A DNA stretch of 64,000 nt from the NCBI GenBank assembly GCA_003952965.2, contig CM025856.1, positions 5,541,700 through 5,605,699 of the forward strand, read 5' to 3'. Source of the DNA: Morella rubra (Eukaryota; Streptophyta; Magnoliopsida; Fagales; Myricaceae). Shown in pieces: positions 23,853 to 36,100 of this stretch. Both the position numbers and the translations under genes were made by a program. How positions within the stretch are numbered: position 1 is the stretch's first letter; each line of letters opens with the position of its first letter. The notes under the pieces were generated by a model that saw nothing but the letters and a program-made list of their open reading frames with translations, made no database searches and had not been told where the DNA came from.

Positions 23853-25791
23853 CTATCCCCCACGAAAAGAAAAGAGAAAAAGAGCCTAATGTAATTCGAT
23901 CCCAAAAACTGATTTCGACCGAAGATCAAATATCAAACACCCATTTAAGATCTAGTCAATACGTTACAATTTGGACAGAACTCACAATTAGAGAATGTTT
24001 TAGAAAAAAGTTGAAGAGCGTCAACGATTGGTGAGCTACATTCGGATTTGAAGATCTGGGTCTCATACTTCTATGACACAATCATTGAAACACCTGAGTG
24101 CCTCTTCTAGAAGTGTGTGAACTTTCTAGAAAAAAAAAAAAAAAAAGGGAAACGGCGGCTGGAGAGTGCAGCATCACAGTGTCACACCAACTTTTACAAC
24201 TGGATTGAAGCACTTTAACTTCGTCGAGGATTTCATCTTTGTGGATTAACAATCTTTAGTTTCTTTTCTGTTTTTCAGGGAAAATAAAGGATTCACGGAT
24301 CCCGGGAAAGTGCAAAGAAGTGATTTACGGGATTCGCAAAATGCAGGTAGATTCAAAGCGAAAGACAGGAAAAGAGAAAGATTTGGTGTTAGGGGTTGGG
24401 GTTAATCAATGAGAAGGCTGCTTTAATCATCGTGTTCTTTTAGTAACAGAGTGCTTTTTGTTTCGTGAAATATCTGCAGGAGCCAGTGTAGGAGGACGCA
24501 CCTTGATTGAACTGCAATTGGACGATGCTTTCGCAACGGCACATGGCGTGTCACTTTCTCTCTCTCTCTCTCTTCGGTGGACTAAATTGGCATCTCATTT
24601 TCAGATTGGTACTAGACTATCTTTTCCAAACACTATAAGCTACTTTGTTTTTTTTTGGGATAATTTTTTGAACCATTCCAAGTCTTGGTAACGACAGACT
24701 AACTGCGATATAGTTTACTCCTAATCTGTCGAGGGTAAATAGTGTCACACGCACAGACCCTACAACACGTATAATTATAAGTTATAATACTGTACGATTA
24801 TAATTCACGCTATAACTTATTCTAAGCAGTAGTATTCGAATTTATTCTAATTTCTAGATACCGTTCGAGCTCGCGCCTCGTAGACACTTTTAACAAGTAG
24901 TTTTTTTTTTTTTTTTCAAAAAATTTAAATTTAAAATTTAATAAAAATAAATTTGAAGGAAAGATGATTTATTTTATCTCTTTAAATTTCAAAGTTTTGA
25001 ATTAACAAATGCTTCTAGAATATGTTTAAATTTTAAAATGGATAACAATTCAATCTTATCATGTTTTCAAATTTAGAGTCATTCTTTTATAGGATTGTAA
25101 TTTGGTATTTTATAAATCTTTTTAGTCTTTGCATGCGTATTGATTGAGAGAATGAGAAATCAAGTGTTTTTTTTTATTTTTTTCAAGGTTCTAGTCTAGA
25201 TTTTCCTAAAACACCGAAGTGATATTTGTAAATTGTATATGTAATTGAAAATCCTTGAATTTTATGTGTATTACGTTATGATAAAATTATTATAGTATGA
25301 AATGTGTAAAGCTTAGCTTAGAGGAGGCTTAGAATTTCAGTTAGATGAGTGTTTTGTTTGTAATTTTTTTTTTAAAGAATTTTAAACAAAATATTTTTAT
25401 TCAATTATTCAATTGTTTCTAAGTTTTAAATGTGATTTTATTATCAAGATTATTTATTTTTTGATAACTGATTTATTTATGCACAAAAGTAACCCCTAAC
25501 CGCCGCAGCATTACGTGCCATCACTTGGATTTGTCTTTGGGCGCCAACCTTCCAAATTCTAGATTTGTACAGGCCATTCCTTGGCTTGTTTGCAGCTGAA
25601 TAAGAAAGGTAATTTTCCATCTAAAAATGCAAAAGAGATGAATGCCAAATAATGCAAACTTGACCCTCGGGCAAGTAAATTTCAGTTCTAAATATCGACT
25701 ATATAGAAGAATACCATCGCAAGCCATGTTTGTGGGCAACTTCTCATTCTCCCAAAGCAATTTAAAAACTTGTATGATTAGAAAAAATAAA
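23853..25791. other. AT-rich intergenic DNA
   Basis: 5' flank of the DUF1068 gene. It holds an A-run at 24130-24146, a (TC)n microsatellite at ~24558-24581, a T-run at 24900-24916 and strongly AT-rich DNA to 25480. No ORF with family resemblance was seen. Confidence 0.5.
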
Positions 25792-27171
25792 TTAAAAATA
25801 GGGGTTAATTACAAAACCCCCCCCCCTTAAACTTTGCCACTTATCCCAATATCCCCCTAAAATATAACTCGTGGCAGCCCGGCTCCACGAACTTACAAAA
25901 ACGTCAAGTTTCATTTTTGACTCGTTTCTAAACGAAATCTTCAACGATTTCCGTTACACGTGAGGTCGTTCATATCAAAAGACCAAAACGCCCCCACTAA
26001 TTAGAACGAACATTGAAAGTGAAATGGAGTGGCCAACCCAAACAACGTTGAAAGAAATACCCACCTTTCTCACTTGAAACTGAAGAATCCTTTTCTTCCT
26101 CAAATCACAGGTTTTCGAACTTGAATCAAACATGTCTGTGTGCATCGAAGAAGCGTTGGAGGTAAGCCACCTAATTCCGAATGCTTTTGTTGTTTATTTT
26201 CGCCCAAATTGACTGATTTAGGGTTTAGTGGGTTCTCTGTTGCTTGCGAATGGGTAGTGGGTAGGGTCAATGTTGGGAGAAAAGGATGCTTGCAACTTCT
26301 TCCTCGCATTTGTTGAAAATGTAGGATCAGTGTGTTGTATTTTTGAAGTGTCGGTAGGGTCAATTTGCATTTGTACTTTTGTTCTATCCTCGAGTTGTCC
26401 CCTGCTGTTTGCAAAATGCAGCACTATTGAGTAAAACGCTGATTGGTAAAATGCCGAATGTTTATGTTATTTATTAAGCTCCCCTCCCTCCATTATATCA
26501 TATGCTTCCCAATAAGTGTGCAGTTGTTTGTCTATTTGCTAATTTTTTAAGCACCTGCCTTTTTGCACTTGCCATTTGCTGTAAGTCTTGGCCTTTATAT
26601 AATATAGATATAGGCTAATTGTTACGGTGCATTCCTCACATATTGGTATTAGCATTTTCTAGAAGTCGTGGCAGGTATTGCTACTTGTTTGTCTGTTCTC
26701 CAATCATTTGTCAACTCTAATGGTTCTTATGGGCACTATTACATTAGTTGATTAATATTATTGTGAAGCTATTATATTTCAAGAAAACATGGCTACCATT
26801 GGTAGAAGACTAGAGTTTGTACTTTAATGACTTTAATTGTTTATGACTAAATGCCATAATAAATTGATTTTCAGTCATAGTGTGTTGTCTAAATGCAAAA
26901 AAAAAAAAAAGTCAAATAAAAGTATTTGTTGCTCACTAGTCTTTGTTGCATTCAATTCACATGTTAATGTGTTTCAAGTAGAAGACTTTTAATTGTTGTT
27001 CTTTTAATTGCTGTACTTTTAATTGCTTTAAGTTAATAGTTGTACTTTGGTATTAGCATTTTAGGTTGTATGGTTGAAACGTGCAATACCTGTAATTGTT
27101 TATGATGCCATTTTTCTGTTTTGATTCAAATACTGTTTTTGGATTCACCAAAAGAAAGTGATCCGCTTCGA

Positions 27172-27210
27172 GTACTTTTATTACCATTTCGAAAAAGGTA
27201 ATAAAAGTAC
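27172..27210. repeat. Perfect 14-bp stem hairpin upstream of the transposase
   Basis: GTACTTTTATTACC and its reverse complement GGTAATAAAAGTAC are separated by 11 nt. It is followed by two GTGACTTTTATAT-like repeats (27240-27275). It lies ~300 bp before the first recognisable transposase residues. Confidence 0.8.
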
Positions 27211-27509
27211 CTTCTGCTTATATCTTCTGCGTGGGGTTATGTGACTTTTATATGCTTATAAAAGTGACTTTTATATACTTATAACTTAGTCACTGTGTGG
27301 GGTTATGCTCATTATGTCTTATTTGCATCTCTGCACGAGAACTACCATTGTGTGACAGTTTCAAATAACTTAATGCTAGGGTACTCCGGGTTGAAATAAC
27401 TTAATTGGAATATGTCAATTACTCCGCACTTTACTTAATGGTCTTTTCTCAAATGATTTATTAGGTATTAAAAATATTGACATGTTTTAAAACTAATTGT
27501 GATGGATGA

Positions 27510-30099
27510 TTGCAGGTGTTATTACAAGGAGCAAACACGTTGTATTGTTCGAGGTAAATCATGGGGGGAGGTTTCAAAGATCATCACATACCGAGTATGT
27601 TGGAGGTCAAAAAGTGTTATCTTCGAAGTGGATAGCGAATAAATATTTGGAACAATTCAGGCATAATCCTGATTAGCCAGTTGAGGCGTTAAGGGAAGAG
27701 GTGAAGCGAACTTGGAAGGTAGATGTAAGTCGAATGAAGTTGTATAGGGCGAAGAAAAGGGCTCTGGATGCGATATTTGGGATGCACAATGAGCAGTACG
27801 CAAGGCTATGAGATTATTGTGCGACCCTAAGGCGAACCAACCGGGTTCTTCAGTGCTATTGAGAGTTGATAGACCTCAAAGGGAGCTGCAACCCACATTT
27901 CTTCGTCTCTATGTCTCACTAGCAGCTATGCGAGATGGTTTCAGGAGTGGTTGTAGGCCCCTAATTGGGGTAGATGGCTATTTTTTGAAGGGTCCTTATA
28001 AAGGACAGCTTCTTGTTGTTGTCGGTCGTGATGGGAACGATAACATTTACCCAATTGCCTTTGCCTCTGCTGTGGAGGCCGAGTTTGGTCTTGGTTTCTA
28101 CACATTTTGGTATCTAATCTCGGTCCTAATTTGCCACATGGTTAGACATTTATTTCAGACCGACAAAAGGTAAAAAAAGTGTTATTTAGATGTAAAAGTG
28201 TAAAAAGTGTTATTTTGGTGTAAAAAAGTGTTATCCATTGACTTAAAATTTCCATTTTGCAATGCAGGCCTCATCCCAAGCTTCGAGGAAATTCTCCCCA
28301 CTACGGAGCATAGGATATGTAAACGACATTTGTACAACAATTTCAGAGATGATGGCAATCGGAGTCAACTGTTGAAAGATAGATTATGGGCAGCCGCGTC
28401 TGCTTACACGATCAGTGAATTTCAAGCTGAGATGCTCACACTGAAGGCATTGAGTCCGAAGGCACACAAGTATCTCGGTAATGTGGAGCCAGCATTGTGG
28501 GCCCGGTCACACTTCCCAATCCATTAGAAGTCAGATTTGCTAGTGAACAACCTGTCAGAATGCTTCAATGCATATATCATGGAAGCGCATGATAAACCCA
28601 TCATCACGATGATCGAGACAATCAGAAAGAAACTGATGTGTCGGTACCAAGTGAAGCAAGATGGGATGGGAAAGATGGAGGAAAGATTGTGTCCGACAAT
28701 TATGAGGAAACTGGATAGGAATGGTGAGATCTCATGCGAGTGCATCTCCACGTATGCTGGGAATGGCCTGTTTGAAGTTGAATACAAACAGAAGCAATTC
28801 GTGGTGAATTTGAAAGAGAGGACATGCGGGTGTCGGCGATGGGATTTCATGGGAATCCCTTATGCATCTCCGCAATCCTATACGGTGGGGGGAAGCCGGA
28901 GGATTATGTGGATGATTACTACACAGTTCAGACGTACATGAAGGCCTATGGGCCTATGATTCACCCAATGTCGAGTATGGATCAATGGGGACGTACAGAA
29001 CAAGAACCGGTCCTACCTCCACATGCAAGAGTGCAACCTGGGAGGCCGAAGAAGCTAAGGCGGAGGGGCACGGACGAACCAAAGAGCCGAATTAGATTGA
29101 GTAAAGTTGGGACTAAGATCAAATGCTCTAAGTGTGGCGTGGTTGGGCACAACTCAAAGTCCTGTAAAAAGAAGAAGAATACACCTGCCCCTCCTACCTC
29201 ACGGTCCACTCCCACTTTTGTAAGTCTTCATTTATTTCAATTACGTACATATATAAGTTTTCCAATTACTTATAAGGTCCATTGTCACAGGTTCATGCTT
29301 CTCAAGTTGGGTCCTCGGGGGTTGGTGCATCAGCGATGACGCCCGTTGAGGTGGTACTCATATTACATTGTTACAGTATGAATGATGTGTACGTTGACAT
29401 TTAATGGGTTTTTTATTTTTGCAGGACCCACGACATCTTCATAATCATAATTCCCCGAACTGTGAAGACACAAATGATGACCATTATTCCTCGAATGATG
29501 ATCATTATCTACCGAATAATGAGAACACAAACGATGAGGTAAAATTGTTGGTCCCCAAGTGTTTTTACTTGCGTAAGTTTCAGATTGTATACTCTTCCTA
29601 ATTTGGGTGGTTTGTTATATTTGCAGGATCCACCTAACATCACATTCCGCCACTCTTGGCTGAATGTTGGGATTATGCTGCCACCTGCCTGGGAAGGAGG
29701 AGCAGCCCACCAAATGCCCTTGCTGCAACTCCAATTCAGCACAGAGATGATGCAAAAGGAGCCCAAGCTCGCGGTGGTGGAGGTGTGGCATCAAGAACTC
29801 GAGCTCAGATCGTTTACGGGGATTGGCTCGGGCTTCGGGGACTCCTCGGCAACTCTTCATCGACCTCACTACTGAGCCAGTTGAGGGTACACAGACTAGT
29901 GTGGTGACAGAACAGTAAGTAAAACTTAAAATAAGTAATGATCATTTGCTGTTTGTGGTGTTCTTGTAAAGCTTATATTTGTTCATTTGCTTCGCGCAGA
30001 CCTCAGAATGGCCCCTCAAAGTGCAAGGCAAACTCACGGGTTGATAACCCAAGTGGTTTGAGGATGACCAAAAAAAAGAAGAACAAAAAGATGGGCTGA
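27510..30099 (+). pseudogene. MuDR/MULE transposase, decayed
   Basis: Pieces in order: N-terminal region with KYLEQFRHNPD and VDVSRMKLYRAKKRALDA; MULE domain with RSGCRPLIGVDGYFLKGPYK, LLVVVGRDGNDNIYPIAFA, WSWFLHILVSNLGPNLPHG and EHRICKRHLYNNFR; then LSECFNAYI; SWIM zinc finger FVVNLKERTCGCRRWDFMGI; linker YGGGKPEDYVDDYY; CCHC knuckle KCSKCGVVGHNSKSCKKKK; and an Asn/Asp-rich tail. An intron at about 28170-28267 joins KG to LIPSFEE. At least seven lesions are visible: three or four in-frame stops (for example before PVEALREE, in RL*DYC and after HFPIH) and frameshifts (near 27837, after AVEAE and in the SWIM region). The catalytic D of GVDG is present. Mobilisation by this copy's own transposase now seems impossible. 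Confidence 0.88.
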
Positions 30100-30163
30100 A
30101 GCAGTGTTGCTGTTTTTTTTTTTTTGTTTTTTTTTGTTTTTTTTTTTTATGAATTTGGATAGG

Positions 30164-30370
30164 GGGTACATATGGGTTGCTGGTTGGTGCTGTTGTTTGA
30201 GGCTGGGATGTAGTGTTTAGTTGATGGTTTTTTTGGAGGCTGGGTACATATTGGGCTGCTGGTTGGTGCTGTTTTTTGAGGCTGGGATGTAGTGCTTAGT
30301 TGATGGTTTTTTTGGGGGCTGGGTACATATGGCCTACTAGTTGGTGCTGTTTTTTTGAGGCTGAATTTAC
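30164..30370. repeat. Minisatellite inside the MULE (~76-bp unit, ~3 copies)
   Basis: Three imperfect units carry GGGTACATATGG, CTGGTTGGTGCTGTT, TTTGAGGCTGGGATGTAGTG and TTAGTTGATGGTTTTTTTGG. It lies between the convergent transposase and GRF genes. Confidence 0.85.
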
Positions 30371-31085
30371 AGCATGTACACATTGTGAAGTTGTATCTTA
30401 TTTTGATATGGACAAATTTGTGAAGTTGTATTCTGTTTTGGGGGCTGAAGTTGTATCCTGTTGTGATATGGACAAATTTATCTAGAGTTTACATCGTATT
30501 ACGTTTTATGATGGAAAATTTGAACATGTTGTATTAAAGGATCTCTTGAAGATATTGCAAATGGACAATTTGAACATCTTGAAATCAATTTCAATTCAGC
30601 GAGCTTCTAGGTTCCAAAGGGATATACAATCGTTTGTGCTTCTTTTGCTACACTTTCTTGGCAACAACCGGACCGTATTGGTCTCTGTTTTTGTCGTGAA
30701 AGATATCGTTACAAAAATAAGGACTTTTTCGACTTTGCTTGGGTAATGAATTTTCATTGTTTGTATGGCCTATGGGCAATATACAGGGTCAGTTTCTGCT
30801 ATATGAATGAATTCACTCCGTCCCTCCCTGTGTTTTTCATCTATAGTTGGTCTGGTTACTATTTATTGGTTAATTCACACCATGTCCTCGTTGTGTTTTT
30901 TGGCTGCAAATCTGATTTCACTAAACTAATAGAATTTGTGCCTGAAAAAGATACGGTTTTACATAAGAAAGTTCGTATATCAAATTACGCATTATAAACA
31001 AAATAGGGATAACCAACTGATATATGTTCTCAGTTTCCTAAACAGACTACTAACCTATAAAATAAACATACTACTACAATTGACA

Positions 31086-31493
31086 TCACTGCCAAAGCAA
31101 CTTGTACTCCTTCACTTGCTTGCGATGTTTTTCAACCTCCTCCTTGTACTTCTTCTCATGGACGCAATGTTTTTGAACCTCCTCCTTATGTTTTTCAACC
31201 TCTTCCTTCAAGATTTGCACTTCGTTTATATCGAAATTTAAACGTTTTTGCATATCTCGCATACGTTTCAACACCCTCTTCCCGTAGTCACACATTAGAG
31301 GATCAACCCAAGCAAAAAATCCAAATGTACGTTTAATCTTATAATTCGGACAACTATAGAATCGACGACCAAAATTGTGCTCCGTGTACGACGTCTTCAT
31401 GTAGGTTGTAACACCACAATAACATTGTGGGCCGCTAGAATTTGCCCCACTTTCTGTAACCGAAGAGCTCCAACCACTATTGGAAGAAGACAT
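31086..31493 (-). CDS. GRF-type zinc-finger and coiled-coil protein encoded by the MULE
   Basis: From the ATG at 31493 the frame codes for about 135 residues, intact to the stop. The N-terminus is Ser-rich (MSSSNSGWSSSVTESG). Then comes a GRF zinc finger: CYCG, ~16 residues, NFGRRFYSC, ending in GFFAWVD and C. The C-terminal half is a charged coiled coil with repeated EEVEKHKEEV-like heptads. GRF fingers bind single-stranded or structured nucleic acid in other proteins (for example topoisomerase III, NEIL3 and APE2); the role here is unknown. The open frame continues upstream of the ATG but without family resemblance. It is convergent with the transposase, like a mudrB-type second gene in layout only. 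No lesion is seen. Confidence 0.8.
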   Translation of the reverse strand: MSSSNSGWSSSVTESGANSSGPQCYCGVTTYMKTSYTEHNFGRRFYSCPNYKIKRTFGFFAWVDPLMCDYGKRVLKRMRDMQKRLNFDINEVQILKEEVEKHKEEVQKHCVHEKKYKEEVEKHRKQVKEYKLLWQ

Positions 31494-32683
31494 CACAAAG
31501 GTCTGAAAATTGCAACAAAATGAGAAAACCCTTAGCTGGAATATATATATATAATACATACATCAATTATAACAAACAAAATGAGACAAAGGGGACATAG
31601 CATGAGACAAAGGGTGCATTAAAATAGTATATCATAGAATTAGACAACTAGTGACCATTGAGAAACCAATACAATGTTTCATTAAAAAAAATTACCCCTT
31701 TTTTTTGGACAGATTTGTAGGTCTGAAAGGGTGCATTAAAAAATTTCATTAAGCACATGACATCTTTGCAACATACGGCATTAGCCTAATTTAGTCATTC
31801 TTCCAGTTTATCACTTGCAATAACCTTAGATTTATTGCTAGACATCGACCATTGTATTGGAAAAATAATTAACGGTGAGATTTTCAGAAATGCACCTGCT
31901 ACCTAGGAACTCTAGGGGATATTAACACTAAAATTTTAGATGGTGCTAGAATCAGAGATAATACATATGTTGTATATCTGACTGTAGAGCATCTCATGGA
32001 ATTTCTGCAGTATATGTACCAAAATATAACCATTATTGCTTTCTATAAAACTCAAACGGTGCAGTAAGCTATTTCCCTTTCTTTTTTTTTAAGCTTTTTT
32101 CAGATCTTGTTATTTATTCCCCTATCGGCATTAGCATTTTTTAGGATGGAAATTATATTGATGTAGAGAGTAGGTGAGATAGTGCTGTTTATTTTCAAAG
32201 CTTGTTTTTGGAATCAGCCATGTTTTCGCACTCTTTGAATCCCTATTCGCAAGCCCTAACATCATAACAACCTATTGGCAAACAAATTTAAGGGAATAGG
32301 GAAGGATTAGAGAATGTACCTTGCAAATATGAGAAGAAAATGACAATGCCTAACGGACCCAGATCTTGCATGGAGTTCCGACAGCTTGGGTGGTGGGTTT
32401 CTTTGCTTCGGACAGCTTTGAAGGGCTGGTGTCATTATGCCGTACAAATGGGCTTTAATTTGCAATGAATAAACATTCTAATTAATGGGGGCGTTTTAGT
32501 CTTTTGATATGAACGACTTCACGTGTAACGGAAAGCGCCGAAGATTTCGTTTAGAAACGAGTCAAAAATGAAACTTAGACGTTTTTGTAATTTAGCCGGG
32601 CTGCCACGAGTTATATTTTAGGGGGGATATTGAGATAAGTGGCAAAGTTTGAGGGGGGTTTTTGTAATTAACCCTTAAAAATA

Positions 32684-33126
32684 AAATTAAAATTAAGAAC
32701 TTGTTAAATAAGAACAGAACATCCTCTGTATCAAACTTGTATGTGTATTCTACAATTCTGAACTTTCAACATCACCTAGTCCTGGAGTGCAAGTACAGAC
32801 AGATTTTATGTATTCAGAAGCAATAGTTTACTCATAAAAACACTGCAATCAAGTTTGAATGCAGTAAGTTAAAATATCCACAAAGTTAATCTCTGTTTTT
32901 GGTCAATCTGTGACACGGAAGCCAGACATTATAACCACACGTCTTTAGAGTTCCAACTGTTTATCATCTTCTCTATTTTGAACTTGGAAGCCGGATTCTG
33001 ATCTTTACCATCTGACTTCACCACCAAACCAACCGCCAGACTTCTCTCCAATATTTTTGAAATTAAAAATGCAGAAACCCCAATCAAGTAAATGAAAAAT
33101 TACTTTGAACTCAAATGCTGTGGAAC
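32684..33126. other. Spacer between the MULE and the AT74 gene
   Basis: Probable 3' UTR or downstream region of the AT74 gene. No repeat or ORF of note. Confidence 0.4.
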
Positions 33127-36100
33127 CTATGTGCATATTCTTGAAACATCACTAGGAGTCTTGTTATCACTCCCTTCATCGTCATCCGTGTCAGCTAGAT
33201 GGTCAAAGAAAGCATCGAGATACCAGGGACAATTTTCATTCCAGTCACCCCTTTTTGCATGGGCTCGCCATTTTTGGTCGGCAATCATCTCAGGGTCGAG
33301 TCCCCATTCTTGCATTTCCTCCTCTGTGTGATGGATTGCTAAACTGTATTCTCCACCACATCCTAACTGTAGCACACGAAATTCACAGTTTCCAAAATTG
33401 TTGAGGCGTTCAAATTGCTCAACTGTCCACTTGAACCACTTCATGAGGAAGACACGTGCTGTTAGCCCATGTGATACAATTATGAGATTCAGGTCATGAG
33501 AAGGATCATGGTGAAGCCTGTTCATGTCTATGTCCCTCCACAGGGATTCAAGGAAACCTGCAAGAGTCGACTATCTTTTCAATATTTTCGCTGTAGTGAC
33601 AAAAAAATTTCAAAACAAAATTCCTGTTTTCAGGAGTATACTTTCAACTGACACTCAACAAACCCACATACCAACAGAACATAGAGATCAATGCATTGCA
33701 GATGCTAATGAATAATACATTTCCACTTTTACCGGAATCAAAAGGAGAAAAAAAAAAACTCATAGCATGACAATCAACAAAATCTCAAGAAAAATATGGA
33801 GGGTTACAGGTTTGATTGAATTAGCAGGTTCTACTTTGCATAATTTGGAAAGCACACATTTTAGGCCAGTAAAGCAGTAAAAACAGGATGTTGGTACATG
33901 CAAATCATAACTCCTAATAAGAAATTGAGGGAGTACCAGATGTGCAAAGTCATTTAATGTAATTATTGTAGTAAGAGATAAAAAATATAAGATAGCAAAA
34001 AAGCTTTAAAACTGCTTTGTAGTATGCACGGCAACATTCTTTTCTAGAAAGTTTTCAACAACTCCCCAACTTCAATTCCATTTTTTTCTTTCTACATTTT
34101 TGTATTGTGGATTCTAGATTTTGGAAATGACAGCACACAGACAGTTATAAGTTGTACAGGTCCTACTTATCAAAAAGATAAAAAAAATTGATAAATAGAA
34201 AATTGGAAACTGGCATTTCTTTAGACAAGACTCCGTTTTTCCTCTTTTCAAAAGGTAAATATTTCTCAGAACATGGAGTGTGAATTAAATCCATGTTTGA
34301 ATTGAAATTGAGATACTGCTGCACATTCTTCCTTGTTAATTCTCCAAGAGGCAATATGTGGGTAAGCGGGTTACAGAAGTTATGGAATTTACAGTTTGAT
34401 TGCAAGGAGTACATTGCAATACCTCATAAGATCTTAGGAAGTACGACAAGTTTTGCACATTTCACTATTGCATATTTGGAATTTACAAAGCCTACAATCA
34501 CCACCACACGACATATCAAGCGACCAAGCATGCAATTAGTAAACACTTAAGTGAACTATTGCTACATATAAGTAATGCGACTTTCACTGATGCAGCTCAA
34601 AGTTAGCTACTTGATATGCCAAGGGAATTATCCTCATATTTGCATACACTATCAAAATTGCCAAAAATGTTTTGCATGTGGAGCTGTAGTAACAGAATCT
34701 TCCTACCATAACATGCATAAGCAACTATGCTTCTGCAAATGACATTACATCTTGATTAGGTGAGAGCAATATTAAAATCTGAATGACACTTGACCACTGA
34801 AAGATTAAAGGCACGCATGCCTGGTGCTGTGCAGGGTAACTTTCATTGATGATCAGATAGTTGAATTCTGTCAACTAAATTTATTATATACTGACATGAT
34901 GGCTGTGAAAAACACATCTCCCAAGTGAGAACTGGTAAGTGCCAAAGTGACATAAAGTGGGACTATTATGACATCCTTAGGTTCAATTCAATCACACTGA
35001 TCAACATTGACCAGTAAAACTCTGAATTGAAGTTGAGGTTTGGGACGACAAATTCTGAACGAGCCACTGGCAGGGTATAAAGAAGGTCTTAATTGAGCGA
35101 TGATTATGAAACTAATTCAGAATTTTCAATTAGTAGATCATGCTAACTTTGATAACAGTCAGAATTTTCAATTACTAGATTATGTTAACTAGTCAGATTA
35201 AGATTTAATACGTGACAGTATACTGTCTGATATTTAAAACTTACATTCTAATATGTGGTCACTCCCTTGTATTACCTCCTAATGAGTTTTAACACTTAAA
35301 AATAGTTGTGGGTTCCAAGCTCTCCTTTTCCTTTCCCACATTTTCTCATCAACTACTCTTCTCCATCCCTATCTTTCCTGATCTCATAAACGAAACACAA
35401 AAAGGTATGGATGTGAGCACATCGAGATGCATCTGCAAAATATAGTGTCATGTGATCCAAAGAAAAAGACAAAACGCATCAATCAACTATCTTGTGCTTT
35501 GCCAGTTTTCAAATAATTCTATGGTTTCCAATTTTATCAATCAGCTCCCTCAATTTTCAATCTCATCCTTCCATCCCCATTCCATGAAACTATCTAACAG
35601 AAGAATTTTTAGTTTCAATTATGTCTGAAAGAAGAAAAAATTGTAGAAAAGGAAAAAACAAGAAAAGCAAATGACGCCATTGTGGGGCTGAACCACTGAT
35701 CACAGGGCAGGGTGAACATCGATGTGATGCCTCAGAACATCCTCAATCCAACCCTGTGGCCACACTGATGGCGGCATAGGGCTAGGCCACTGTTCATAGG
35801 GACGTGACCTTTACTTGCTATAATTTACCCTTTATTTCCTTTTTTCAAATCTTTTTTGTTTGTTTTTCTGCATCATAATCATTATCAATGGTTTTAATCA
35901 AACAGGAAAAAGGATCTGATTAAAACAAGTTAACCGAAGCAAGTAATTAATAGAATAAACAACCCCGGGAGCAATTTGAAAATAGACCTAGTTGTTTGAT
36001 AAAATCGTAGAAGGGGAAGAAGAGATTGATGCTTAGTAACTACACAATTGAACTAAAAAAATCAAACTGCTTAACTATGGAATCCAAAACAATGGAGAAT

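Larger units (their letters stand above)
25801..32674. mobile_element. Mutator-like element (MULE), 6.9 kb, with transposase remnant and GRF gene
   Basis: Terminal inverted repeats of ~205 bp (25801-26010 and 32462-32674) are over 90% alike by eye. They begin GGGTTAATTACAAAA, contain ACTTTGCCACTTATC and CGTGGCAGCCCGGCT, and end near CAAAAGAC-AAAACGCCCCCA. Flanks are a perfect 9-bp duplication, TTAAAAATA (25792-25800 and 32675-32683). Inside are a plus-strand MuDR-type transposase with several lesions, a minus-strand GRF zinc-finger gene converging on it, and a three-unit minisatellite between them. The perfect target duplication suggests a fairly recent insertion. It lies between the 5' end of the DUF1068 gene and the 3' end of the AT74 gene. 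Confidence 0.93.

Noticed and set aside
25801-32674. Idea that the large MULE is still autonomous
   Set aside because: Its transposase has several stops and frameshifts; only the TIRs and the GRF gene look intact.
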